A stretch of 64,000 bases of DNA from an uncultured Prevotellaceae bacterium (GTDB lineage: Bacteria > Bacteroidota > Bacteroidia > Bacteroidales > Bacteroidaceae). The notes beneath the pieces are model-generated. The model saw only the letters and a program-made list of their open reading frames with translations, was not told the DNA's origin and did not search any database. The translations under genes were made by a program, and so were the position numbers. Below, piece after piece: positions 25,785 to 33,690 of this stretch. Positions within the stretch are counted from its first letter, which is position 1. The number at the start of each line of letters is the position of its first letter. The stretch spans positions 33,133-97,132 of the forward strand of contig CAMHUI010000003.1 of assembly GCA_946188345.1 (NCBI GenBank). Direction: 5' to 3'.

Positions 25785-28088
25785 ATGAAGAAAAACTTAG
25801 TCATCGTAGAGAGCCCCGCCAAGGCGAAGACCATCGAGCGCTTCCTTGGCAAGGACTACAAGGTGATGTCCTCTTACGGGCACATACGCGATTTAAAGAA
25901 GAAGGAACTGAGCATCAACGAGACCACGATGGTGCCCGAGTACGAGATACCCGACGAGAAACAGAAACTGGTGAAGGAGCTTCGCCTGCAAGCCCAGAAG
26001 GCCGACAAGGTTTGGCTGGCTTCCGATGAAGACCGCGAGGGAGAAGCCATCTCATGGCACCTGTGCGAGGTGCTTGGCCTCGACGAGGAGAAAACGTCGC
26101 GCATCGTGTTCCACGAAATCACCAAGCCGGCCATCCTGAAGGCTATCGAAAACCCGCGTCATATCGACATGAACCTGGTCAACGCCCAGCAGGCACGCCG
26201 CGTGCTCGACCGCCTTGTGGGCTTCAAGCTCTCGCCCGTGCTCTGGCGCAAGATTAAGCCAGCCCTTTCGGCAGGACGTGTGCAGAGCGTAGCCGTCAGG
26301 CTCATCGTTGAGCGCGAACGCGAGATACAGGCCTTCCAGAGCGAGCCCTACTTCCGCATCACGGCCGTCTTCGAGGCTCCCAACGGAACGTTCCGCGCAG
26401 AGCTCGACCAGCGCTTTAAGACCCACGATGAGGCACTGGCCTTCCTCCAGCAGTGCAAGGACGCCACATTCAACGTGGGCAACATCACCAAGAAGCCTGT
26501 CAAGCGCACACCCGCACCGCCCTTCACCACCTCCACCCTGCAGCAGGAAGCAGCACGTAAGCTGGGCTTCACCGTGTCGCAGACCATGATGGTGGCTCAG
26601 CGACTCTACGAAAGCGGACGCATCACCTACATGCGTACCGACTCTGTCAACCTCTCGTCGCTTGCCATCAACAGCAGCAAAGAGGAGATACTCGGCCAGT
26701 TCGGCGAGGCCTATAGCCGCCCCCGAAACTTCCAGACCCACTCCAAGGGTGCACAGGAAGCCCACGAAGCCATTCGACCCACCTATATGAACGCCGTCAC
26801 CATCGAGGGAACTGCTCAGGAGAGACGCCTCTACGACCTCATCTGGAAGCGCACCATCGCCTCACAGATGGCTGATGCAGAACTTGAGAAGACGACCATC
26901 GAGATACCCGTCCTGTGTGCCAACGCCGGCAGTCCGGCCGCCGCACCGAAGTTCATAGCTCAGGGCGAGGTTGTGAAGTTCGACGGATTCTTGAAAGTAT
27001 ACCGCGAATCCACCGACGACGAGACCACCGACAGCCAGGAAGAGTCCATGCTGCCTGCCGTCAAGGAGGGTGACCTCATCCGCCGACAGGAGATAACAGC
27101 CACCGAGCGCTTCACCCAGAGTCCCATACGCTATACAGAAGCTTCACTCGTGAAGAAGCTTGAGGAACTCGGCATCGGACGCCCCTCCACCTACGCGCCG
27201 ACCATCTCTACCATCCAGCAACGCGAATACGTTGTCAAAGGCGACAAGAAGGGCGAAGAGCGCTCTTTCTCCATCGACACGCTGAAAGACCAGAAGATAG
27301 CCTCGAAGACGAAGAAGGAGGTCGTGGGCAACGAGAAAGGAAAGCTGCTGCCTACCGACATCGGCACCGTGGTCAACGACTTCCTCATGCAGCACTTCCC
27401 CGACATCATGGACTACAACTTCACGGCCCGCGTGGAGCAGGAGTTCGACCAGATTGCCGAAGGCAAGGAAGGCTGGGCAGAGGCCATGTCGTCGTTCAAC
27501 AAAGACTTCGAACCCACCGTCGACCGTGTCATCAACGAACGCTCAGAGCATAAGGCCGGCGAGCGCACCCTCGGCATCGACCCCCAGACCGGCCGCAACG
27601 TGACCGTGAAGATTGGCCGCTTCGGCCCCGTGGCACAGATTGGCACTGCCGACGAGAACCAGAAACCCCGCTTCGCCCAGCTGCCCAGCGACAAGAGCAT
27701 CGAGACCATCACCCTGGAAGAGGCTCTGGAGCTGTTCCGCCTGCCGCGAACCATCGGACAGTACGAGGGCGATGATGTCGTCATCGGAACCGGACGCTTC
27801 GGCCCCTATGTGCTCCACCAGAAGAAATACGTCTCCCTGCCGAAGGGTTCCGACCCGCTGACCATCACCCTCGACGAGGCCGTAGCTCTCATCGACGAGA
27901 AGCGCCAGCAGGAGCAGCAGCGCCACCTGAAGACCTTCGACGAAGACCCCAAACTGGAAGTGCTCAACGGTCGCTACGGACCCTACCTCGCCTACGACGG
28001 CAAGAACTTCCGGCTCACCAAGGCACAGCAGGCCAAGGCACAGGAAATGACCTACGAAGAGTGCATGAAGATTGTTAAGAAGGCATAA
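25785..28088 (+). CDS. topA: DNA topoisomerase I
   Basis: This is a 767-residue type IA topoisomerase. The ATG at 25785 is chosen because the TOPRIM domain starts directly after it (KKNLVIVESPAKAKTIERFL); an upstream TTG at 25752 adds only a basic leader. TOPRIM acidic residues are in DEDREGEAISWH. The active-site tyrosine is Tyr282 in ITYMRTDSVNLS. The C-terminus carries two Topo_C_Rpt-type repeats with GRFGPVAQIG, GRFGPYVLH and GRYGPYLAY, in place of the zinc fingers of the E. coli enzyme. It relaxes negative supercoils. It leads a tight plus-strand group with aroK (7 nt) and speA (24 nt). Confidence 0.97.
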   Translation: MKKNLVIVESPAKAKTIERFLGKDYKVMSSYGHIRDLKKKELSINETTMVPEYEIPDEKQKLVKELRLQAQKADKVWLASDEDREGEAISWHLCEVLGLDEEKTSRIVFHEITKPAILKAIENPRHIDMNLVNAQQARRVLDRLVGFKLSPVLWRKIKPALSAGRVQSVAVRLIVEREREIQAFQSEPYFRITAVFEAPNGTFRAELDQRFKTHDEALAFLQQCKDATFNVGNITKKPVKRTPAPPFTTSTLQQEAARKLGFTVSQTMMVAQRLYESGRITYMRTDSVNLSSLAINSSKEEILGQFGEAYSRPRNFQTHSKGAQEAHEAIRPTYMNAVTIEGTAQERRLYDLIWKRTIASQMADAELEKTTIEIPVLCANAGSPAAAPKFIAQGEVVKFDGFLKVYRESTDDETTDSQEESMLPAVKEGDLIRRQEITATERFTQSPIRYTEASLVKKLEELGIGRPSTYAPTISTIQQREYVVKGDKKGEERSFSIDTLKDQKIASKTKKEVVGNEKGKLLPTDIGTVVNDFLMQHFPDIMDYNFTARVEQEFDQIAEGKEGWAEAMSSFNKDFEPTVDRVINERSEHKAGERTLGIDPQTGRNVTVKIGRFGPVAQIGTADENQKPRFAQLPSDKSIETITLEEALELFRLPRTIGQYEGDDVVIGTGRFGPYVLHQKKYVSLPKGSDPLTITLDEAVALIDEKRQQEQQRHLKTFDEDPKLEVLNGRYGPYLAYDGKNFRLTKAQQAKAQEMTYEECMKIVKKA

Positions 28089-28095
28089 GCGTTTC

Positions 28096-28623
28096 ATGAT
28101 CCGTATCATCCTACTCGGCTACATGGGTGCCGGCAAGACCACCATCGGCAAAGAACTTGCCAAGGAGCTCGGCATCGCCTTCTACGACCTCGACTGGTAC
28201 ATCCAGACCCGCCGCAGGAAGAGCGTGAAGGAGATATTCGATGAGTTCGGGGAGGAGGGATTCAGGAAGATTGAACACAACATGCTCCATGAGGTGGCAG
28301 AGTTCGAAGATGTGGTCATCAGCTGCGGTGGAGGCACTCCCTGCTTCTTCGACAACATGGCCTACATGAACCAGCAGGCTGAGACCATCTATCTGAAAGC
28401 CGACCTCGACGTGCTCTACATGCACCTGCAGATGGGCAAGGGCGTCAGGCCGCTGCTGCTCAACAAGACTCCCGACGAGGTGAAGGAGTTCATGAGCCGA
28501 CAGCTGGCCGAACGAGAAGCCTTCTATTCGCAGGCCAAATACACACTCGACGTCAGCCTGATGGATAACTTCGAAAAAATAGCCGTCTCTGTGGCCGAAG
28601 TGAAAAAACTACTCCAGCTATAA
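28096..28623 (+). CDS. aroK: Shikimate kinase
   Basis: The 175-residue P-loop kinase starts at the ATG at 28096, directly before the conserved MIRIILLGYMGAGKTTIG Walker A. FYDLDWYIQ holds the shikimate-binding Asp, ISCGGGTPCF the GGG motif, and GVRPLL the lid-side Arg. It phosphorylates shikimate with ATP in the chorismate pathway. A longer in-frame reading starts inside topA and is rejected. The 7-nt gap to topA implies translational coupling. Confidence 0.95.
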   Translation: MIRIILLGYMGAGKTTIGKELAKELGIAFYDLDWYIQTRRRKSVKEIFDEFGEEGFRKIEHNMLHEVAEFEDVVISCGGGTPCFFDNMAYMNQQAETIYLKADLDVLYMHLQMGKGVRPLLLNKTPDEVKEFMSRQLAEREAFYSQAKYTLDVSLMDNFEKIAVSVAEVKKLLQL

Positions 28624-28626
28624 CCG

Positions 28627-28634
28627 TAAATTTG
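28627..28634 (+). promoter_or_regulatory. Possible speA -7 element
   Basis: TAAATTTG fits TAnnTTTG and lies 14 bp before the speA ATG, which would give a very short leader. No TTG box is present at the right distance, so its use is uncertain. Confidence 0.35.
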
Positions 28635-28647
28635 CTAATCTGAAAAT

Positions 28648-30540
28648 ATGAAGAAGTGGACTATTGAAGACTCGAAGGAACTCTACAACCTGAATGGTTG
28701 GGGAACCTCCTATTTCGGTGTAAACGAAGAAGGCAACGTCTATGTGACACCCTGCAAGGACGACACCCAGATAGACCTTCACGAAGTGATGAACGAACTG
28801 GCCCTGCGCGATGTGACCACACCCGTACTGCTGCGTTTCACCGATATCCTTGACAACCGCATCGAGAAGACGGCCTCCTGCTTCAAGAAAGCCGCCGAGG
28901 AATACGACTTCAAGGCCGAGAACTTCGTCATCTACCCCATCAAGGTCAACCAGATGCAGCCTGTCGTCGAGGAAATCATCTCCCACGGCCGCAAATTCAA
29001 CCTTGGCCTCGAAGCCGGCTCCAAGCCCGAGCTCCACGCCGTCATCGCCGTGCAGTGCCAGAGCGACTCGCTCATCATCTGCAACGGCTACAAAGACCAG
29101 AGCTACATCGAGCTGGCCCTGCTGGCCCAGAAGATGGGCAAGCGCATCTTCATCGTCGTCGAGAAGCTGAACGAGCTCGAGACCATTGCCCGCGCCGCCA
29201 AGAAACTCAACGTGAAACCCCTCCTCGGCATCCGCATCAAGCTGGCCTCGTCAGGCTCAGGCAAATGGGAGGAGAGCGGCGGCGACGCCTCGAAGTTCGG
29301 ACTCACATCCTCAGAACTGCTGAAGGCACTGCAGATACTCGACGAGAAAGGCCTGCACGACTCGCTTAGGCTCATCCACTTCCACATCGGCTCGCAGATA
29401 ACGAAGATACGCCGCATCCAGACCGCCCTGCGCGAGGCGGCACAGTTCTACGTGCAGCTACACAAGATGGGCTACAACGTCGACTTCGTCGACTGCGGCG
29501 GCGGACTCGGCGTCGACTACGACGGCACGCGCTCGTCATCATCCGAGAGCTCCGTCAACTATAGCATCCAAGAATACGTCAACGACTGTATCTACCAGTT
29601 TGTCGATGCAGCCAACAAAAACGGCATCCCCCACCCCAACATCATCACCGAGAGCGGCCGTTCGCTGACCGCCCACCACTCCGTCCTCGTCATCGACGTG
29701 CTCGAAACGGCCACGCTGCCCGAGATGCCCGAAGAGTTTGAGGCCTCAGAAAAAGACCATCAACTCGTCCGCGACCTCTACGAGATATGGGACAACCTCA
29801 ACCCCCGAAACATGCTTGAAGACTGGCATGACGCCGAACAGATACGCGAAGAGGCGCTCGACCTGTTCTCCCACGGCCTCATCGACCTGAAGACACGCGC
29901 CGAGATAGAATCGATGTTCTGGAGCGTATGCCGCGAAATCAACACCCTCGCCAAGTCGCTCAAGCATATCCCCGAGGAACTGCGCTCGCTGGATAAGCTC
30001 CTGGCCGACAAATACTTCTGCAACTTCTCACTCTTCCAGAGCCTGCCCGACTCCTGGGCCATCGACCAGATATTCCCCATCGCACCCATCCAGCGACTCA
30101 ACGAGCGGCCTACACGCAACGCAACACTGCAGGACATCACCTGCGACAGCGACGGAAAGATTGCCAACTTCGTCACCGGACTGCACATCTCCCACGTACT
30201 CCCCGTACACGCCCTCAGACGCAACGAGCCCTACTACCTCGGCGTATTCCTCGTAGGAGCCTATCAGGAAATCCTCGGCGACATGCACAACCTCTTCGGC
30301 GACACCAACGCCGTACACATCTCCGTGAAGGACGGACACTACCACATCGACCAGATCATCGACGGCGAGACCGTGGAAGAAGTGCTCGACTACGTGCAGT
30401 TCAATCCCAAGAAACTCGTCAGGCAGCTGGAAATCTGGGTCATGAAAAGCGTCAAGCAAGGCAAGATCTCACTCGAAGAGGGCAAGGAGTTCCTTTCCAA
30501 CTACCGCTCCGGACTCTACGGATACACCTATCTCGAATAG
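28648..30540 (+). CDS. speA: Biosynthetic arginine decarboxylase
   Basis: The 630-residue protein is a full-length SpeA of the alanine-racemase fold. The PLP lysine is Lys99 in VIYPIKVNQMQP. The conserved LGLEAGSKPEL, FHIGSQI, VDCGGGLGVDYDG and ESGRSLTAHHSV blocks follow in order. The C-terminal part has the helical SpeA-specific domain. It converts arginine to agmatine and CO2 in the cytoplasm, the first step of polyamine synthesis in Bacteroidota, where spermidine is usually made through carboxyspermidine. The start is fixed by MKKWTIEDSKELYNLNGWG. Confidence 0.96.
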   Translation: MKKWTIEDSKELYNLNGWGTSYFGVNEEGNVYVTPCKDDTQIDLHEVMNELALRDVTTPVLLRFTDILDNRIEKTASCFKKAAEEYDFKAENFVIYPIKVNQMQPVVEEIISHGRKFNLGLEAGSKPELHAVIAVQCQSDSLIICNGYKDQSYIELALLAQKMGKRIFIVVEKLNELETIARAAKKLNVKPLLGIRIKLASSGSGKWEESGGDASKFGLTSSELLKALQILDEKGLHDSLRLIHFHIGSQITKIRRIQTALREAAQFYVQLHKMGYNVDFVDCGGGLGVDYDGTRSSSSESSVNYSIQEYVNDCIYQFVDAANKNGIPHPNIITESGRSLTAHHSVLVIDVLETATLPEMPEEFEASEKDHQLVRDLYEIWDNLNPRNMLEDWHDAEQIREEALDLFSHGLIDLKTRAEIESMFWSVCREINTLAKSLKHIPEELRSLDKLLADKYFCNFSLFQSLPDSWAIDQIFPIAPIQRLNERPTRNATLQDITCDSDGKIANFVTGLHISHVLPVHALRRNEPYYLGVFLVGAYQEILGDMHNLFGDTNAVHISVKDGHYHIDQIIDGETVEEVLDYVQFNPKKLVRQLEIWVMKSVKQGKISLEEGKEFLSNYRSGLYGYTYLE

Positions 30541-30550
30541 CATACAAAAC

Positions 30551-30630
30551 CACTCCCTTACCCTCCCGAAGGGAGTGGACTTTTGGCAACCGACAAGTAT
30601 TACTCTTTAATCCCCACTCCCTTCGGGAGG
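30551..30630. repeat. GC-rich palindrome pair between speA and the sigma factor
   Basis: Hairpin one pairs CACTCCCTT (30551) with AAGGGAGTG (30569). Hairpin two pairs CTCCC with GGGAG at 30617-30629. CCCGAAGGGAGTGG and CCACTCCCTTCGGG are also perfect complements of one another, so the whole can fold as one stem. It can terminate speA; the family recurs at 17114 and 23170. Confidence 0.6.
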
Positions 30631-30658
30631 GGCAAGGGGGCGGGTATCCCAGACCGCT

Positions 30659-31153
30659 ATGCTTCAACGTTTCCTACACGACATCCTCCCACTCAAAGAC
30701 GGCCTCTTCCGTCTGGCTCTGCGCATCACGATGAGCCGCGAAGAAGCCGAGGACATCGTGCAGGAGACACTCATCAAGCTATGGGAGCGGCGCGAACAGT
30801 GGGACACCATCGAGTCCCTCGAAGCCTACGCCAACACCCTCTGCCACAACCTCTCGCTCGACCGCCTGCGCCGCATGGACAACCAACACGAGTCCATCGA
30901 CGCCCTCCTCACCTCTCCCGTAGCCGACCAGCGGCCCACGCCCCTCGACGACACCATCAGCCACGACAGACTCCAACGCGTGAAGCAAATCATCAACTCC
31001 CTGCCCGACAAGCAGCGAGCCTGCGTCCAGCTGCGCGACATCGAAGGCAAGAGCTACCGCGACATCGCCTACATCCTCAACATCAGCGAGGCCCAGGTAA
31101 AGGTCAACATCTTCCGCGCCCGTCAAACCATCCGCCAACTGTTCGAAGAGTAA
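30659..31153 (+). CDS. ECF-type RNA polymerase sigma factor
   Basis: The 164-residue protein has sigma region 2 (GLFRLALRITMSREEAEDIVQETLIKLWER, with the DIVQETLIKLW core) and region 4 (LPDKQRACVQLRDIEGKSYRDIAYILNISEAQVKVNIFRARQTI, a helix-turn-helix). It directs RNA polymerase to a specific promoter set. Such genes are normally followed by a membrane anti-sigma gene. Here only a 19-codon open frame (MINEQTDRRFLDWLLPINF) lies 50 bp downstream, which may be a remnant. Confidence 0.92.
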   Translation: MLQRFLHDILPLKDGLFRLALRITMSREEAEDIVQETLIKLWERREQWDTIESLEAYANTLCHNLSLDRLRRMDNQHESIDALLTSPVADQRPTPLDDTISHDRLQRVKQIINSLPDKQRACVQLRDIEGKSYRDIAYILNISEAQVKVNIFRARQTIRQLFEE

Positions 31154-31203
31154 CAGCCACAAGACAAGCCACGCTTCAACACAAAGACAGAGCGACATCG
31201 TGC

Positions 31204-31263
31204 ATGATAAACGAACAGACTGACAGACGGTTTTTAGACTGGCTTCTGCCGATTAACTTTTGA
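31204..31263 (+). pseudogene. Possible anti-sigma gene remnant, 19 codons
   Basis: An ATG at 31204 opens MINEQTDRRFLDWLLPINF and stops. Its position is where an anti-sigma factor gene would begin. It is too short to be identified and the call rests mainly on position. Confidence 0.25.
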
Positions 31264-31412
31264 ATTTTCTTGACAAAAGGGCCCGAAATCCGCGCTGAGA
31301 AGGCCCACTTTCTGAAATTATTTTTCCTTGGTCGCAAATAACGCAGTTTTGAGTCCGTTTCCGCAACCCGTTGACTGTGAAGCAGATAGCGTTTTCAGCC
31401 TTGATAACCACC

Positions 31413-31585
31413 GACAAACTGACCAACTTGTCCGACCTTTCGGACAGCGAAAGACCAGCTTTCGTGCAGACTTTTGGTACAAAAGTCATGACGATTTGTA
31501 AGAAATCGTGATGCAATTTCTAAGATATCGTGCAACGAATCGGTACAAAAGTCCTGACGATTTGTACCAAAAGTCTTTGACTCAC
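31413..31585. repeat. Array of eight dyads on a 22-bp grid
   Basis: Successive inverted repeats are centred at about 31422.5, 31445, 31466, 31489, 31511, 31533, 31555 and 31577. Examples are GACAA/TTGTC, CTTTCG/CGAAAG, ACCA/TGGT, TACAAA/TTTGTA, AGAAAT/ATTTCT, TCGT/ACGA, GGTACAAA/TTTGTACC and AGTC/GACT. The arm sequence changes from unit to unit while the spacing stays at 22 bp. A near-identical 25-bp segment recurs at 31476 and 31542 (66 bp, three periods). No gene overlaps. Confidence 0.8.
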
Positions 31586-31649
31586 CTCAGAAGGTGTCAA
31601 AAAGTTGGCCCCAAGAGTCTCGTTTTTTTTCTAGAACACACGAAAATCC

Positions 31650-31680
31650 TGTCAGGAATTTTCGGTAAAAATTCCTGACA
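31650..31680. terminator. 13-bp perfect hairpin upstream of the DUF4294-like gene
   Basis: TGTCAGGAATTTT and AAAATTCCTGACA pair perfectly around a five-base loop (CGGTA). T-rich sequence follows on the plus strand, so it could terminate the sigma-factor transcript some 500 bp downstream of its stop. A protein operator is an alternative. Confidence 0.5.
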
Positions 31681-31786
31681 TTTCTTCTCCTTGCTTTTTA
31701 CCCTGACCTGGAGAGGTTTTGGGGGCTTTCCTCTAAAGAAAACTTAATTTCTTGCTGCGATGGGCACTTTATTCAGGCTTTTTCTG

Positions 31787-31794
31787 TAATTTTG
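31787..31794 (+). promoter_or_regulatory. -7 element for the DUF4294-like gene
   Basis: TAATTTTG fits TAnnTTTG, 22 bp before the ATG at 31816. No TTG is found at the matching upstream distance. Confidence 0.55.
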
Positions 31795-31815
31795 CATCGA
31801 TTATAGGCTTTTCAG

Positions 31816-32412
31816 ATGAGGTTTCTAGTTTTCATACTCACGCTGTGTTGCTGCCTGCCCGTTGGCGCGCAGCAGCATGACGCCGACGGCTACTCGCCCA
31901 CGATGAAGCTGTCGAAGACGCTTGTCGACGGCGACAGCATCCAGTATGTCGAGCTGAACACACTCTATATCTATCCTGAGCCTATCTTCAAGAACAACCG
32001 CCAGCGGAAGGCTTACGACAAGATGGTGCGCGACGTGAAGAAGACGCTGCCCATCGCCAAGGAGGTGCGCGGCATCATCATCGAGACGTATGACTACCTG
32101 CAGACGCTGCCCACGCAGAAGGCCCGCGACGAGCACCTGAAGCTGGTCGAGCAGGACATCAAGAAGGCTTACACGCCGCGCATGAAGAAGCTGACCTTCC
32201 AGCAGGGCAAGCTGCTCATCAAGCTGATTCACCGCGAGTGCAACTCGTCGTCGTATAAGCTCATCCAGGCTTTCTACGGCCCGCTGACGGCCGGCCTCTA
32301 TCAGGCCTTTGCCTGGACCTACGGGGCCAGCCTGACGAAGAAGTATGACGCCGAGGGTGCCGACAGGCTGACGGAAAAGATCATCCAGCAGGTGGAGGCC
32401 GGACAACTGTAA
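31816..32412 (+). CDS. DUF4294-like periplasmic protein
   Basis: The 198-residue protein has a signal peptide (MRFLVFILTLCCCLPVGAQ). The following VDGDSIQYVELNTLYIYPE and the lysine-rich helical half with RKAYDKMVRDVKKTLPIAKEVR and LIKLIHRECNSSSYKLI are typical of the DUF4294 family of Bacteroidota. Its function is unknown. It is 27 nt upstream of the SpmA/SpmB-like gene and probably shares its transcript. Confidence 0.8.
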   Translation: MRFLVFILTLCCCLPVGAQQHDADGYSPTMKLSKTLVDGDSIQYVELNTLYIYPEPIFKNNRQRKAYDKMVRDVKKTLPIAKEVRGIIIETYDYLQTLPTQKARDEHLKLVEQDIKKAYTPRMKKLTFQQGKLLIKLIHRECNSSSYKLIQAFYGPLTAGLYQAFAWTYGASLTKKYDAEGADRLTEKIIQQVEAGQL

Positions 32413-32439
32413 GGGGGGCGCTTATAAAAAGGAAAGAAT

Positions 32440-33672
32440 ATGGTACTGAATTATATCTGGATAGGGTTCATCCTCATTGCGTTTCTGATTGGCGTGGTGA
32501 GGCTGGTGTTTTTCGGCGACACAGAGGTCTTCCCGGCCATGATGTCGTCGACGTTCGACTCCTCGAAGACGGCCTTTGAAATTTCTCTGGGCCTGACGGG
32601 CGTGCTCTCCCTGTGGCTTGGCATCATGAAGATTGGCGAGCGCGGCGGCGTTGTCAACGCCCTGGCCCGTGTGCTCTCACCCGTCTTCACCCGACTGTTC
32701 CCCGACATTCCCAAGGGCCATCCCGTGTCGGGCAGCATCTTCATGAACATCGCTGCCAATATGCTCGGCCTCGACAACGCCTCCACGCCCTTAGGTCTGA
32801 AGGCTATGGAGCAGTTGCAGGAGCTGAACCCCAAGAAGGATACGGCCACAAACCCGATGATCATGTTCCTCGTGCTGAACACCTCGGGCCTGACGCTCAT
32901 CCCCGTCTCCATCATGGTCTACCGCGCCCAGATGGGGGCCGCCAACCCTACCGACATCTTCGTGCCCATCCTACTGGCCACCTTCTTCTCGACGCTGGCC
33001 GGCATCATCGTCACCAGCCTCTACCAGAAGATCAACCTGCTGAACCGCACGATGCTGCTCACGCTGGGCGGCATGTGCGCCGTCGTGGCTGCCATCATCT
33101 GGGGATTCCAGAAGTTAGACTCCGAGATGATGAACGTGGTGAGCACTTCCGCGGCCAACATCCTGCTGATGACCATCATCGTAGGCTTCATCCTGGCTGC
33201 CATGCGGAAGCGCGAGAACGTCTACGATGCCTTCATCGAAGGTGCCAAAGACGGCTTCACGACGGCCGTGCGCATCATTCCCTACCTCGTAGCCATCCTC
33301 GTGGCCATCGGCATCTTCCGTGCCTCAGGAGCGATGGACTGGCTCATCCAAGGCATCACCTGTGCCGTTGAGGCCACGGGTATGGACAGCCAGTTTGTAG
33401 GCGGTCTGCCGACAGCCCTGATGAAACCACTCTCTGGCAGCGGAGCCCGCGGCATGATGGTCGACGCCATGCAGACCTATGGCGCCGACTCCTTCGTGGG
33501 CCGACTGGCCAGCATCTTCCAAGGCTCCACCGACACCACGTTCTACATCCTGGCCGTATACTTCGGCTCGGTGGGCATCAAGAATACCCGCCACGCCGTC
33601 AGCTGTGGGTTGCTGGCCGACCTGGCGGGCATCATCGCTGCCATCTTCATCTGCTATCTTTTCTTCGGATAA
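32440..33672 (+). CDS. Fused SpmA/SpmB-like nucleoside-recognition membrane protein
   Basis: The 410-residue integral membrane protein has about ten hydrophobic segments. It holds two Gate/nucleoside-recognition modules in tandem: the first with GIMKIGERGGVVNALARVLSPVFTRLFPDIP and MNIAANMLGLDNASTPLGLKAM (SpmA-like), the second with PYLVAILVAIGIFRASGAMD and MKPLSGSGARGMMVD plus GSTDTTFYILAVYFGSVGI (SpmB-like). In Bacillus the two halves are separate spore-maturation genes; in non-spore-forming Bacteroidota the fused protein has no settled role and may be a transporter. Confidence 0.88.
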   Translation: MVLNYIWIGFILIAFLIGVVRLVFFGDTEVFPAMMSSTFDSSKTAFEISLGLTGVLSLWLGIMKIGERGGVVNALARVLSPVFTRLFPDIPKGHPVSGSIFMNIAANMLGLDNASTPLGLKAMEQLQELNPKKDTATNPMIMFLVLNTSGLTLIPVSIMVYRAQMGAANPTDIFVPILLATFFSTLAGIIVTSLYQKINLLNRTMLLTLGGMCAVVAAIIWGFQKLDSEMMNVVSTSAANILLMTIIVGFILAAMRKRENVYDAFIEGAKDGFTTAVRIIPYLVAILVAIGIFRASGAMDWLIQGITCAVEATGMDSQFVGGLPTALMKPLSGSGARGMMVDAMQTYGADSFVGRLASIFQGSTDTTFYILAVYFGSVGIKNTRHAVSCGLLADLAGIIAAIFICYLFFG

Positions 33673-33690
33673 AACAAACTGACAAAAAAA

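Noticed and set aside
31253..31516. An 87-codon minus-strand frame behind the sigma-factor gene
   Set aside because: It overlaps the 22-bp palindromic array, has no recognisable family and no clear ribosome-binding site.
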